Source: Solanum dulcamara
Lineage: Eukaryota; Streptophyta; Magnoliopsida; Solanales; Solanaceae
Direction of reading: 5' to 3'
Length of the DNA: 64,000 bases
Assembly: GCF_947179165.1 (NCBI RefSeq)
Contig: NC_077239.1
Coordinates: 620,001 to 684,000 of the forward strand
The notes below the pieces were generated by a model, which ran no database searches, had not been told where the DNA came from, and saw only the letters and a program-made list of their open reading frames with translations. Every line of letters begins with the position of its first letter. Position 1 is the first letter of the stretch. Made by a program: the position numbers and the translations under genes. Below are positions 23,979 through 36,295 of the stretch, piece after piece.

Positions 23979-25902
23979 GAAAGCTATATAATTCACTCTC
24001 TTACTTTTCTTTTTTTTTCTTTTTTAAATTTCAAATAACTTGCATGAATTTATAATACTATTTGAAATTGTAGCCATAATAAAATATACAGATAAATTGA
24101 TGGGGAAATGGACAAGGCTAAAATCAAGCCGGCCTTTTAATTTAATTTTGTAGCCTCTAACTTGGATGGATTATGTAAACAAAAAAAAGTTAAAATTACT
24201 ATATAAAATGTTTTATTTTCTAGTGCCAATGTTGAAAAAGTTTTTAAATTATGTTTGATGATTCATCAAAGAAATGGATCAATTAGACAAATCAAGAGTT
24301 TTCTCCGGAATAAATGAAGTCAAAAAATGATCGGGTTTACACATAAGGGGTGCTAATTAGCATATTTATTTATTACTTGGCCCGCCTTTCAAGATAAAAT
24401 TTCAATATATATATATAAAAGATTGTCGGTTATGAAATTAAACGTGATGTTTTTCACTAAGAGATGGCGGGTAGAGTTTATGAAGAGAATTTCACTAAGG
24501 GATTTATTCGTTTTGTGATAATTTCTACGACCACAGGTAATTAATTCAAGTCGTGATTGCAAATGATCTGCTTCTAAACTAGTATTTACAATGAATTCCT
24601 TCATAATCAAATTCACACTAGGTTTTATGCCATTGGTTTAGAAGGACAAGTTAAAATACACTATAATTAGAAATCTTGAATTTGAATTCTTGATATGGAG
24701 TCAAAGCAAGCTATATTTTCTAATGTCAGACTTTCTGATACAAATTTAAATTTAATCAGATTTCAATATAATTATTAAAATATCGAATGGAAAATCACAA
24801 AAATTATTATGTGTACTTTAATTTTTAAACCACTTCAACTCTTTGACAACTTTTGGATGTTGGTCAAACACATGTAATCAAATTATTATACATTAAAATC
24901 AACCTTAATTTTGTACTATGTGATTGAATCTATTTGTCCTTGCAATATTTTATTTTTTAAATGGTTGGTAAAAGAGTCAAAAGGACGAAAACAAAATAGA
25001 CTACAAAAAGTGGGTGAAAACAAAATAGACTACAAAAGAGCAAACCAAAGGGGTTGTGACCAAAAGTGTGTATATATATGTAAAAAAAAATAAAAAAAAA
25101 TTATGCGAATAAACAAATATATACTAGTTAATTAGTTAATATAACTATAATTTAATTAAATTATCATTCATCACTAACTTACAATCATAATTACGTGGTC
25201 CATGTCCAGAATTTGTATAATTTGGCACCAATTGTAGAAATCAAGAATTCGTATAATTCGGTTTCTAATTGTATAAATTCATAATTTGTATATGCTTACC
25301 CTAACTTGTATATAATTATGATGTTGATACATTTGATTTGTATAAGTTCTGAAATTTTTTAAAATGTACAAATGCAAAATTTATATGTACTTACTCTGTT
25401 TGTATATTGGCAGCGAATTATACAAACAAAAATATCCATAGCCAATGAAACTATAATTATGGAGCGTAATTAGGCAACTTATAGCTAAAGAGCATAATTA
25501 AGATACTTATAATAACTATTTGTGAATTTTATTTTATTTTTAAAAAATACTTTATCCATTTCAATTTATGTTGCGATGTTTTATTGGACACAACGTCTTA
25601 GAAAGGAAAAAAAAAATACTTTTAAAACTTACAGCTAAAACATATATGACATTTTATGTAGCGATCATTATCCATTTTCACATGCAGCTAATAAAGTCTG
25701 CTAAATTTGATCTGAATTTAAGTAAGTGTTTTATCCAAGTAGTTTTTGGGAAAAATTTGAATTTTTTTTGAAAATTACTGTTTGTTCATATAATTTGTTA
25801 TTACATGATAAATATATTTGGCAAAAATCTCAAGTTCTCAAGTTCTAGAAAAAACTAGAACTTGGAAACTTTTAAAAAGTTAAAAATCACTCCAAATTTT
25901 TA
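23979..25902. other. AT-rich region upstream of the HGSNAT-like gene
   Basis: This should contain the promoter of the minus-strand gene. A TATA-like minus-strand tattataaat lies about 75-80 bp above its ATG (near 24052-24060). The rest is AT-rich with repeated gtataatt-type words at 25200-25440. No gene seen. Confidence 0.45.
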
Positions 25903-25904
25903 TA

Positions 25905-26172
25905 CTCCTTCCGTTTCTATTTACTTGTCAAATATTTCCTAATTTGATTTTCATTTTTATTTGTCAATTTTGACAAATCAAGAAAGGACAATTTTTTTTC
26001 TATTATACCCTCAATTTATTAACATTGAGTTAATGTCTTTGAAAAATGTAGTGAATAAATATGTTTAAAACTCTATCAATTAATAGGGGTAAAATGATAA
26101 ACTCACTATACCAATCATTGTTTTCTTAATAGGTGTGCCAAGTCAAAATTGACAAGTAAAAAGGAAGAGAGT
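25905..26172. mobile_element. Stowaway-like MITE
   Basis: The left end is ctccttccgtttctatttac followed by ttgtcaa. The right end, read inverted, is actctcttcctttttacttg followed by tcaa. The 268-bp element is flanked by TA on both sides (25903-25904, 26173-26174), as expected for Tc1/mariner-type Stowaway elements. It has no coding capacity. Confidence 0.85.
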
Positions 26173-26174
26173 TA

Positions 26175-27405
26175 GTATTTTATAAAAACACCAATCATTT
26201 ATTAATTCCAACTAAATATTTATCTACCAACTTACTCCATTACTTCATCTTCTTGGTCATCTGATCTAGAAATGAAAGTTTGTCGGAAAGAGGTTGCTCG
26301 TACAATGTGGGAAGATTTTATAAAAGAATAGTTAGTTATTACCTTCCAGGAAAAGAATAGTTTGAGTGACAAGACTGAAAAAAAAAGAATAATTTGTTTT
26401 TAATTCGATCAATGCATTACTCTTGCCCATATTGGTATTTTGTTATTGTTGATTGTTATCAATTATGTTATAAGGTTTTTTTTAACGGAATATGTTCATT
26501 ATAAAATGATAACACAAACTTATGGATATTTTTTAATACTTTTTAGAACTTACAGGTACAAAATAATATTTTTTGCAACTTCTCCAAAATTTAGAAAAAT
26601 TTGTGACCAAACGCATGGTGAAACTTCACCCAAGAATAACTTACCAAAATATTTAGGAACTTGGGGCCAAACGGCACCTATGTTTCACATGTAAATAATA
26701 TACAATTTTGTTGTACATTTAGTGTAATTTATTATGTTATGATAAGTTATTCATATCAAACATAATATATGAAGAGTTATTGAATATTTGGTAATTGAAA
26801 AATATATTTTGTTGCTTCTGCAGGCCATAAAATTGGCCCAAACAGCATTAAACAAGATAATCTTTTCTGAGTTTTTAGTTATCAGAAATAAATTTAATTA
26901 ATTAGATCAAGCAACTACTCAATAATCAAGATGTCACAATTTAAATGCGCAGTGTCACAGAGTGAATCGTAATAATCTTACCCTGATTGTTGATAAGATT
27001 TTTATAAATTGTTTCTTATTAAGTCCCGCTCGTTGTTCGATATTCACTTTTTCGAGCCCTTATATCCGAAGGTCTCACTTTAAAGGTTAACCACTTCCTA
27101 GCAAAGGTGATTTTATTCCAGAACTTGAGCCTAACACCTCTAATTAAGGATAGAAGTTATGTAAATTTGTATTTGCAAAGAAGTCAACAAGCAATTATAT
27201 AGCTGCCGGCATAAGATTCTCAAACATCTAATTGTTACAAAGACTATAATTTATAGGTTTAGTATTAAAACAATATTTTTGTACATAATGTTTAGTATTA
27301 AAAATTAAAAGCCCTCATAATATGTTTTTACAATGTTAATTAGTCCAAACTCCAAACCAAAATCCATTTAACTTAGTCACACAAAAATTAGTGTTTGCAA
27401 AAGTA
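26175..27405. other. AT-rich region upstream of the transporter pseudogene
   Basis: No gene seen. 26930-27170 contains phrases resembling decayed SINE sequence (gagcctaacacctctaatta) that I could not assign to a family. Confidence 0.4.
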
Positions 27406-28961
27406 ATGTCAATTGCAAATTTTAGCGTCCATTTGCTCACTAGTAGATGGTACATGGTATTTTCTTCTTTAATGATACTATTTATGTCTGGTGCAACTTT
27501 CATATTTGGCCTTTATTCAGGGGAGATAAAATCCAAATTAGGTTATGATCAAACAACACTAAATTTGATTAGTTTTTTCAAGGATTGGAGTGGCAATTTA
27601 GCCATAATTTCTGGTCTAATCATGGAAATTGTACCACCTAGGGCAATTTTGGCTATGGGTGCAATCTTGATTTTTTTTTGGTTATTTCATGATATGGTTG
27701 GGTGTAACGGGGCAAATTTCGAAACTCCATGTATGGCAAATGTGTGTGTACATTTGCATTGGTGCAAATTCTCAATCATTTGCAAACACTGGAGGAACTG
27801 TCACTTGTGTCAAGAACTTTCCGTCCTTGTCTCATGCATATTCCTCCCATCGATTCGGATTTTGAAGGTTATTCAACAAGAAAATGATGTCAAAATGTTC
27901 TATAATCTCCTCTTTGTTTCACTTGGACTTGCTATTTTTATCTTCATTATGATCATTTTACAAAAAAAGTTCACTTTTAATAGGGATGAGTATGTTTTAA
28001 GTGGTGTTGTTGTTCTAGTTCTAATATTTTCACCATTGATTTTAGTCATTAGAGAAGAACTTGACATTTGGAAGAGAAAAAAAAAGGACTAGTCCCTAGT
28101 GGCATTTCACAATTGAACGTAACGATTCAAGTGGAAAATCCTCCATCATCGACAATAAATTGGAGTTTATGCTTTAAGAGCCCGTTTAATCCACCAGAGA
28201 GAGGTGAAGAGCACACAATCTTGCAAGCACTTTTCAACATTGACATGTGGATTCTATTTGTAGCTACAACATTTGGGGTTGGAGGTACATTGACATCGAT
28301 CGATAACTTAGGCCAAATTGGAAAGGCCTTAGGCTATCCTAATTCAAGCATCAATACGTTCATGTCATTAGTGAGCATATGGAATTACCTCGGAAGAGTA
28401 TCCTCAGGATTTGCCTCGGAAATCTTGTTAAACAAGTACAATTTCCCGCGCCCCTTGATGTTTACTCTCGTCCTCCTACTCTCATGCATTGGACATCTTC
28501 TCATTGCATTTGGTATTCGAAATTCACTCTACTTGTCCTCTGTTCTCATGGGGTTCTGTTTTGGAGCTCAATGGCCACTAATTTTATCGATAATTTCTGA
28601 GTTATTTGGACTAAAGTACTATGCCACATTGTATAATTTTGGCTCTGTGGCTAGTCCTATAGGTGGATATATACTCAATGTGAGAGTTGCTGGTCATTTA
28701 TATGATAAAGAAGCATTGAAGCAATTAGAAGCTAAGGGAATTTTCACTAGAAATATTGGAGAAGATTTGAATTGTGTTGGGGTACAATGTTATAAACAAG
28801 CATTTTTAATAATTAGTGGTGTTACATTTGTAGGTAGCATTGTTTCATTGATTTTGGTGTTGAGAACAAGAAATTTTTATGCAAGTGATATATACAAGAA
28901 ATTTAAAGAAGAGAGTCAAGTAGTACATGACACTATTGTCACTTCAAGGGAAAATGATTGA
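27406..28961 (+). pseudogene. NFD4/nodulin-like MFS transporter pseudogene
   Basis: This is a broken paralogue of the intact gene at 34433-36295. The ATG at 27406 (MSIANFSVHLL) is preferred over the in-frame GTG at 27391. The first part reads [34 protein letters not shown] and so on, matching the nodulin-like domain. Near the T9 run at 27671-27679 the frame slips by one, and the other frame then gives [16 protein letters not shown]. After KNFP about 45 codons are missing relative to the paralogue (its residues ~153-197), which removes transmembrane segments. A second slip occurs at the A9 run at 28077-28085. From there the C-terminal MFS half (about 28071-28961) is open and well conserved, ending SREND. 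The homopolymer slips could be sequencing errors; the deletion cannot be. Confidence 0.88.
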
Positions 28962-29400
28962 ACACCATGGTGTGGTGTTGTCGTGCAGAAGCCGATCCAA
29001 AATTTTTAAATAAATGAGTGCAGATTATCATTGTTTTAAATTATTGAGATATATGTATTGAAAAAAATGTGTTGCAACATATTTTTATCAAACACATCAC
29101 ATGTGAACACAATTAATCTTAATTTTTTGCTTATTTTGTACGTCTATCTATTTTAGAATAATTTTAGATATGAGGTTTTGAAATTAAATTTGACAAAACT
29201 TAACTTCAGATAAACTTATGGCTGCTATTTAGCCATTTTTCTCTAAACTTCAGACATATATTTCTAAACTCAAGCCACCACATCTACGATGTTCGTCAAA
29301 ATTGGGTACAAGTTATATAATTTTTAAAAATAAGATAGATTAGATTGCGGTGTTCAAGTAGGATATCGTGTTTTTTTAACCTTAAATTCAATAGTTAACA

Positions 29401-29521
29401 TTACAACAACAACAACAAAACCAATGTAGTCTCATAAGCGGGTATTGAGTTAGAGTGTATGTGGACCTTACTCCTACCTTGTGGAGGTAGAAAGGTTGTT
29501 TCCAAACGAGCCTCGGCTCAA
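29401..29521 (-). mobile_element. LINE/SINE 3' tail, minus strand
   Basis: The plus strand reads acaacaacaacaacaaaacc, then tatgtggaccttactcctac, cttgtggaggtagaaaggtt and gagcctcggctcaa. This is the inverted form of the RTE/TS-like tail. Confidence 0.85.
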
Positions 29522-30371
29522 CTAACACACATCAAAACAGTTAAAAGAAGAATACACAAGTAAAGAGGATATAACAAATAATAGGGAACATATAACATAA
29601 CATTCAGAAAATAAGAGTAATAACAATAACAAATAATTTGATAATCAAAATATAATAAATAACTAGCTAGATGTAACAAAAATCATACGACAGACAAACT
29701 ACACGAGAAATGCTACTACCGAAAATCGACTTTGTCTTCTTTTTTGTTTTTTCTTTTGTATTTTGTGGGTTGGGGGGGCGTGGGGAGTGGGTGGGTGGGT
29801 GGGGGGGAGAAACAGACACTATATTGGAAAAAGAATAATGAAATTCATCTCCTTTTTACTTTTTATTTCTTTCTTTTGGCAGATATTAAATCATATAGGT
29901 ATAATTTCATCAAATTGAGTGGAAGTTCCCATCAAATAAATTCGATTAAACTCCAATTTTGAAAATTCATACTAGCATACAAAACATTGATTTGATATGC
30001 TTGTTCCTCTTGGTGGGATGTAGGTCATGCTGGCGCAAATATCAGCTCAAAGTCAGTATTTGATATTTGTATTGGAGCCTCAACTAATTTTAGATTCAAG
30101 TCACATAAGACCTATTTAATGAGATGCGCTCTCTAACAAGACTTGATTCCAAAAGTTTTAGTTAAGTGGGAAAGAATCATATTCAAACCTACCACCATCC
30201 TTGTTGGTAAAATTGTTTGTACCATAGTATTAGCATTATTGTTGGTCCCAATTTTTATGATATGACAAAAGTTGAAACCAAGTGATAGCATGCGCAATGG
30301 GCTAAGTTGGAGGGGACCTCAAGGAGATCATGACGTCGTACTAATGTGGCTATGAGGAAAATTAACAATCA

Positions 30372-30558
30372 ATGACAGAATCAGAATTTTTACTAAGGAA
30401 TTTAAAATATAAAGAAGTAAACATACGAAGAAACTGTCTCAATAGGTTCAACATCTACTATATATACATAAAAAAATAATTTTGAGTGTATATATAAGAG
30501 TATAATTTTTCGATGAATAGGGTTCAGATGAACCCCCTTCTCGTACCCTAGCTCTGCC
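30372..30558 (+). mobile_element. Short dispersed repeat with ggcggagcc-type ends
   Basis: It starts aatgacagaatcagaatttt, with aagtaaacatacgaagaaac, catctactatatatacataa and tataatttttcgatga, and ends accctagctctgcccttg. The same order occurs at 47053-47226 and, inverted, at 41487-41677. It is non-coding. Confidence 0.75.
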
Positions 30559-31348
30559 CTTGCTAGTAGCAGGCTTGGGTTGGCCGGGGGTGTGATTTCC
30601 GTCCAAAGAAATTTCAGTTTACCTCCTTCCTTACCTTTAACTCCACCCCTGATCGCGATGGATACTCGATTTTTCGTTGCTCTCTCACCCGGCGCAGATA
30701 CCTGATTTGACATTCGTTTAATCTGAATTTGTTCGGAAAGTCTGACTTCATAATCAAAGCTCAAATCTTATAAGTTCTATGATTAAAAATAATGCATTAC
30801 TTATTACTATACTACAACTTTATGTTTTTGTGGTTGTAATAAGTGCAACTTGATCTGGCTCTACAAAACTTTAAACATGCTATATTGTTGGTCAATATAA
30901 ACTCTTTAATACATCTATCAAGACAACTTTTATAGTGGAAAAGGAAAATGATTGATCATGAAAACTCCAAATTAGGTTTTCCTTATCTAGTTAAACCCAC
31001 CCAACAAATTAGGAAAGTGAGATGCAATTTTCCTACATACCAAATACCATCATCTAGTTATTACACGTAAAAAGAACACATATTAATAGTGCTCCCACTT
31101 GATAATTCAATGAAGAAACGTGATAAATATAATTTAGGGTCTAGTCAAATTCAAAAAGAGATATACCAGATTTCCTTTTCCCTATTATATATGCCCCCTC
31201 CACCCACCCCACTCACCATGTCAAAAATAGTGACAGAATCAGAAATTCATACAAAAAAAGACAGTCCGATGCATTAAAGCAAGGAGATTAATAATACTAT
31301 ATATAAGATCTAATCCTATATTTCGAGTTGATTGTTTATATAGTCTTT

Positions 31349-32398
31349 ACGCTAAGCTGGAAGATTGGAGACGCACCTTGGAGTCTAAGGGGTTTAAGCT
31401 GAGTAGGACCAAGACAGAGTACCTAGAGTGCAAGTTCAGTGAGACACCTCAAGAGGTTGGCGCGGAAGTTAGGCTCGGGGACCAAGCCATCCGAAAGAGA
31501 AGTAGTTTTAAGTACCTTGGTTCTATCATGCAAGATAGCGGAGAGATCGACGAGGATGTCACACACCGTATTGGGGCAGGATGGATGAAATGGAGGCTCG
31601 CCTCCGGTGTGTTATGTGACAAGAAGGTGCCACCACAACTTAAGGGCAAGTTCTACAAAGTGGTCGTTAGACCAGCTATGTTATATGGGGCGGAGTGTTG
31701 GCCAGTTAAGGTCTCCCACGTGCAAAAGATGAAGGTTGCCGAGATGAGAATGTTGAGAAGGATGTGTGGGCATACCAGGAGTGACAAGATTAGAAATGAG
31801 GCTATTCGAGAAAAGGTAGGAGTGGCCTCGGTGGAAGACAAGATGCGGAAAACGCGACTGAGATGGTTTGGACATGTGAAGAGGAGAGTCCCAGATGCAC
31901 CAGTGCGGAGATGTGAGAGGCTGGCCATGGATGGTTTCAGAAGAGGTAGGGGTAGGCCGAAGAAATATTGGGGAGAGGTGATTAGACAGGACATGGCGCA
32001 TTTACGACTTACCGAGGACATGACCCTAGATAGGAGGGTGTGGAGGACACACATTAGGGTAGAAGGCTAGTACATAGTGGTTTTATTCTCCCTTATTCGT
32101 AGGCGTATTAACGCACTATGATTTCTTGTACTCTGATGTATGTTATTTATGGTATTTATGTTATTATCCAATAATAATATCTACTGTTTTTTGTGCTTTG
32201 ATTATACTATTGTTTGGACCATTTTCGTCATCTACTTATTTACTCTAATATTATTGTCTGACCTTTTTCTATGCTTTTATTGAGCCGAGGGTCTTTCGGA
32301 AACAGCCGTCCTACATTGGTAGGAGTCAGGTCTGCGTACACTCTACCCTCCCCAGACCCCACGATGTGGGATTTCACTGGGTTGTTATTGTTGTTGTT
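31349..32398 (+). mobile_element. RTE-type LINE, 5'-truncated, with target-site duplication
   Basis: The best-preserved RTE copy. It is flanked by a 15-bp direct repeat gtttatatagtcttt (31334-31348 and 32399-32413). An open frame from about 31360 to 32070 encodes the end of the RT polyprotein: [79 protein letters not shown] and a stop at 32068-32070. The 3' UTR holds the shared tail (gagccgagggtcttt ... ttgttgttgttgtt). The lack of stops in 230 codons and the intact duplication suggest a relatively recent insertion. It cannot move on its own because endonuclease and most of RT are missing. Confidence 0.92.
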
Positions 32399-32585
32399 GT
32401 TTATATAGTCTTTTAACTACTGAGAATCATATGACAAATCAACTTTTTAAGTTTTGTAATAAAAAAGTTGTTCTACCATTGAAAATAGTGTAATATAGTC
32501 ACTTTTCTTTATTTTGTAACAGAAAAATCACTTTAATATTGATATATCACACCAAATATACTCTTAGCTGAAAGTGTATTTGTGA

Positions 32586-33155
32586 GAGAAAAAGCTTAAA
32601 ATAGTCCCTTATTTTTGGGTTAAGACTCAAAGTCATGCTTAAGTTTTCATATAGAGCACTGTCCCTCATGTTTGCAATATTAGTGCACTTTTGGTCCTTC
32701 CCAAACTTTTGCCTATTTTTTAACATTGATTTTGTCCACAATTTCATGCATAAAATGTTCAATTGTCTTTTTATATATTTAGTAGAAATAATAATTTCAC
32801 GTGAGAGAAGGTGAGAAGAAAAATTCCTTATTCTGTTTAATAGAAATATGTCAAGGTTTTTTTAGTTTAGCTATAATAATATTACTTCTGAAAAGGATAA
32901 ATTATTCTTCTTCTCACCTTCTCTCATAGAGTTATTATGTCAAGTTTTTCTTAGTTTAGCTATAATAATATTCCTTCTGAACATGATAAACTGTTCTTCT
33001 TCTCACCTTCACTCACATGGAGTTATTATTTGGGGGAGGACCAAAAGTGCACCAATATTGCAAACATGAGGAACTATTAGTACTCCATGTAAAAACTCAA
33101 GAATGACTTTGAGTCTTACCTCAAAGATAAGGGACTATTTTGGGCTTTTGTTTCC
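32586..33155. mobile_element. Long-TIR MITE (Mutator-like target duplication)
   Basis: The left ~130 bp (cttaaaatagtcccttattt ... gtgcacttttggtccttccc) is repeated inverted at the right end (gggaggaccaaaagtgcacc ... ataagggactattttgggct). The flanks carry gtatttgtga at 32576-32585 and 33156-33165, a 10-bp direct repeat of the size typical of Mutator-like elements. The centre holds a second, direct repeat of about 88 bp (caaggtttttttagtttagc / caagtttttcttagtttagc). There is no coding sequence. Confidence 0.9.
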
Positions 33156-33165
33156 GTATTTGTGA

Positions 33166-34432
33166 CATACAATGTTTGAAGACGAGAAAATTAATAAGAA
33201 AATCCTATAACTATTTTAACCAAAATTGGGATATCCTATCCATGAACCCGACCTGAATTACATAGAAAAAGTCGCTATGCGGTTGGATATAGGTTCACTA
33301 GGTTCAACTGAGGTCAATACTTTCAACACAAAATTCACAAATATTTAAATTCATAACTTCTAAAATTCAATAATTTAATAATAAAAATAACATAAAATTG
33401 ACCTAGAATTATAAATTTTGAATCCACCTCACAATTAATAATTACGTGTAAGGACACATAGAACCGTCTCATTTTGTACTACACCTTTTTAACTTACATG
33501 CTTAAGATGGAGAAGATTTAGCTTGTCATTTTCATTATTATAAGGCCCCTCCACTTGCAAAAGCATAAAAAGGATGGTCACTATCAAGTCGATATGAAAT
33601 TCCATTCCTAAACACTACCACTCGGAGTTATAATAGGATGAATAAGATTTTTTTATTATTAATAAGAGGTTTTGGATTTGAGCCTTGAAATAAAAGTAAT
33701 TATAGAAATAATGAATTTTATGTGGCCTGAATTCGAATTAGTCAGGCCCAAAGCGTGTACCGAACAAGTAATTTACAAGAAGAAAAATTTACATAAATGT
33801 ACTACATTAAAAAAATATTTATCATTTATAACAATAATATTTTTTTTCGCTGAACACTTATAATATAATTTTAATACATATTAGCGAGAATAATTTATAA
33901 AACTCATATAATACAAGTTTTATTCATGGATAATATATTTATCACATACTTTAATACACTTATAATACATTGTGTCAATTTCTTACCAAACAAGTACAAT
34001 ATATTTTAAAACACTTATAATACATTTATATTGCATGCATAATTCACTTTTAATACAGATATTTCATAATATTGTTATATATTGCTATAAATGATAATAA
34101 ATAAAAAATATCGCTAAATTATTTATTAAAAAGTGTTTTTCCTAATAATTTTTCCTTACAAAAATTACCTTAGAGATAGATAATCTTGAACTTTTGACCT
34201 CACTTGTCCCACGGACAAAATTTATCATTTTGTTTGCTGGATCTTAAAGATCTGCCTTTAAGGCAAGCGGGTCAAAAATTCAATATAATTTTTTTAAAAA
34301 TAAGTCCTTAAAACACTACCAAACAAATATATATATAAGTCCCACAGTGCACTCAACATTTACTTAGACAAACAAAACATTCAACCAAATCAAAGCACAC
34401 AAAATACATTTCCTTATCATAAGCCAAAAGAA
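33166..34432. promoter_or_regulatory. Upstream region of the intact transporter gene
   Basis: AT-rich DNA with several acttataatac words (33850-34070). A TATA box, aaatatatatataag at about 34325-34339, lies about 95 bp above the ATG at 34433 and fits as the core promoter. Confidence 0.55.
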
Positions 34433-36295
34433 ATGGTGAACACTAAGTTGATGAATGGACATGGTGGCCTCAACTCCATGGCGAGTTTTGGCTACCATGT
34501 CTTTATAGGCCGATGGTTCATGGTATTCGCGAACCTTTTAATCATGTCCATGGCTGGTGCAACCTACATGTTTGGCCTCTATAGTGGTGAAATCAAATCG
34601 TCGTTAGGCTATGACCAAACAACATTAAATTTGTTAAGTTTCTTCAAAGATTTAGGTGGTAATGTTGGGATTATTTCGGGTCTAATCAACGAGGTAACTC
34701 CACCATGGGTTGTACTATTCATTGGTGCAATTATGAACTTTTTTGGGTATTTTATGATTTGGCTATGCGTCACAGGACACATAGCCAAACCACGTATTTG
34801 GCAAATGTGTTTGTACATTTGCATTGGTGCAAATTCACAAACATTTGCTAATACTGGCGCATTAGTCACTTGTGTTAAAAATTTCCCAGAAAGCAGGGGA
34901 AGTTTATTGGGTCTATTAAAAGGATTTGTTGGTCTAAGTGGTGCAATTATAACACAATTGTACCATGCCTTTTATGGTAACAATGGTAAGTCATTGATTT
35001 TATTAATTGGTTGGCTTCCTGCTGTTGTTTCTTGCATTTTTCTACGTACCATTCGGATTTTAAAGGTCGTTAGACAGGCCAACGAGACCAAAATATTGTA
35101 CAAATTTTTGTACATTTCACTTGGCCTAGCTGGTTTTATCATGTTAGTCATCATCATACAAAACAGGATCAATTTCGCGAGGTTTGAGTATGCAGGAAGT
35201 GCAGCCGTTGTGTTGATTTTGCTCTTTGCCCCGTTGATCATCGTGTTTCAAGAAGAAATTAAACTTTGTTACGTTAAGCAGCAAGCCTTGGATGACTCTC
35301 AATTGAAAGTGGTTAGTGAAAATCCGCCTTCAGTAGAACTGACTCAGTCCCAGAAACTCGCTTTGAGTGAATCTGAGGAAAATTCATCATCAGTAGAATT
35401 GACTAAACCCCAGAAGCTAACTCAGACTGAATATGAGGAAAATTTATCTTCAATAGAACTGACTCAACCCCAGAAGTTAGGTCAGAACGAATATGAGGAA
35501 AAACAAACTTCTTGCTTTAGTAATGTGTTCAATCCACCACCAAGAGGGGAGGATTATACGATATTGCAAGCGCTTTTTAGCATAGACATGATCATTCTAT
35601 TCACCGTGACCACATTTGGTGTGGGAGGGACATTGACAGCTATCGATAACTTAGGTCAAATTGGAAAAGCCTTAGGTTATCCTGAGAAAAGCATAACAAC
35701 GTTTGTGTCACTAGTAAGCATTTGGAACTACCTCGGACGAGTTGTCTCAGGATTTGTATCTGAAATCTTTCTAAAAAAGTACAAATTCCCGCGCCCTATG
35801 ATGCTCACATTAGTCCTCTTCCTCTCGTGCTCAGGCCATGTACTCATCGCATTTGGTGTCCCAAATTCCCTCTACATCGCGTCTATACTAATGGGGTTCT
35901 GTTTCGGAGCTCAATGGCCTTTGATTTTCGCGATTATATCGGAGTTATTCGGATTGAAATACTACTCAACATTGTACAATTTTGGTGGTGGTGCTAGCCC
36001 TGTTGGTGCATATTTGCTCAATGTTAGAGTGACTGGACATTTGTATGATAAAGTGGCTACAAAGCAAATGTTAGCAAAGGGGCTAAAAAGGGAAATTGGT
36101 CAAGATTTAACATGCATTGGAGTGGAGTGTTACAAAATGGCCTTTCTTATAATTACTGGGGCTACATTGTTAAGTTGTGCTATTTCTTTAATTTTGGTTA
36201 TTAGAACAAGGAAATTTTATAAAGGTGATATTTATAAGAAGTTTAGGGAACAAGCAATAGTTATTGATGATCCTAAACAGATAGGTAATCCTTAA
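34433..36295 (+). CDS. NFD4-like / nodulin-like major facilitator transporter
   Basis: A single-exon frame of 620 residues. The ATG context is aaagaaATGg. The N-terminal nodulin-like domain (~25-275) has [56 protein letters not shown] and [18 protein letters not shown]. The C-terminal MFS half (~370-595) has [70 protein letters not shown] and [21 protein letters not shown] count about 12 membrane spans. Family members are named after Arabidopsis NFD4; transported substrates are generally unknown. The central cytoplasmic loop (~280-365) contains three tandem 20-residue repeats. A decayed paralogue lies 5.5 kb upstream on the same strand, so the pair arose by local duplication. Confidence 0.95.
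   Translation: MVNTKLMNGHGGLNSMASFGYHVFIGRWFMVFANLLIMSMAGATYMFGLYSGEIKSSLGYDQTTLNLLSFFKDLGGNVGIISGLINEVTPPWVVLFIGAIMNFFGYFMIWLCVTGHIAKPRIWQMCLYICIGANSQTFANTGALVTCVKNFPESRGSLLGLLKGFVGLSGAIITQLYHAFYGNNGKSLILLIGWLPAVVSCIFLRTIRILKVVRQANETKILYKFLYISLGLAGFIMLVIIIQNRINFARFEYAGSAAVVLILLFAPLIIVFQEEIKLCYVKQQALDDSQLKVVSENPPSVELTQSQKLALSESEENSSSVELTKPQKLTQTEYEENLSSIELTQPQKLGQNEYEEKQTSCFSNVFNPPPRGEDYTILQALFSIDMIILFTVTTFGVGGTLTAIDNLGQIGKALGYPEKSITTFVSLVSIWNYLGRVVSGFVSEIFLKKYKFPRPMMLTLVLFLSCSGHVLIAFGVPNSLYIASILMGFCFGAQWPLIFAIISELFGLKYYSTLYNFGGGASPVGAYLLNVRVTGHLYDKVATKQMLAKGLKREIGQDLTCIGVECYKMAFLIITGATLLSCAISLILVIRTRKFYKGDIYKKFREQAIVIDDPKQIGNP
35318..35497 (+). repeat. Three tandem 60-bp repeats coding a 20-residue motif
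   Basis: Residues 296-315, 316-335 and 336-355 of the NFD4-like protein share the pattern E-N-x-x-S-[VI]-E-L-T-x-[SP]-Q-K-L-x-x-x-E-[SY]-E. The neighbouring pseudogene has only one ENPPS-like segment at the same place, so the repeats expanded after the duplication or were lost in the other copy. Confidence 0.95.

Larger units (their letters stand above)
28962..31333. other. Intergenic DNA with dispersed repeat remnants
   Basis: It includes a minus-strand LINE/SINE tail (29401-29521), a G-rich stretch (29768-29808) and a short ggcggagcc-type repeat (30372-30558). No gene recognised; the open frame at 30402-30764 lies inside the repeat. Confidence 0.55.

Noticed and set aside
23979..23996. Longer N-terminus for the HGSNAT-like protein
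   Set aside because: The extra six codons would begin with GTG; the first ATG in frame is at 23978.
25735..26690. A larger hAT-like MITE surrounding the Stowaway-like element
   Set aside because: The proposed ends (tatccaagtagtttttgg and aggaacttggggcca) match only partly when inverted, and no target duplication was found.
30402..30764. 120-codon minus-strand frame
   Set aside because: It runs through a dispersed repeat copy (30372-30558) and has no recognisable domain or splice partners.
31653..32054. 133-codon minus-strand frame (and a 106-codon one at 31681-32001)
   Set aside because: Reverse-strand shadows of the conserved RTE reverse-transcriptase C-terminus on the plus strand.
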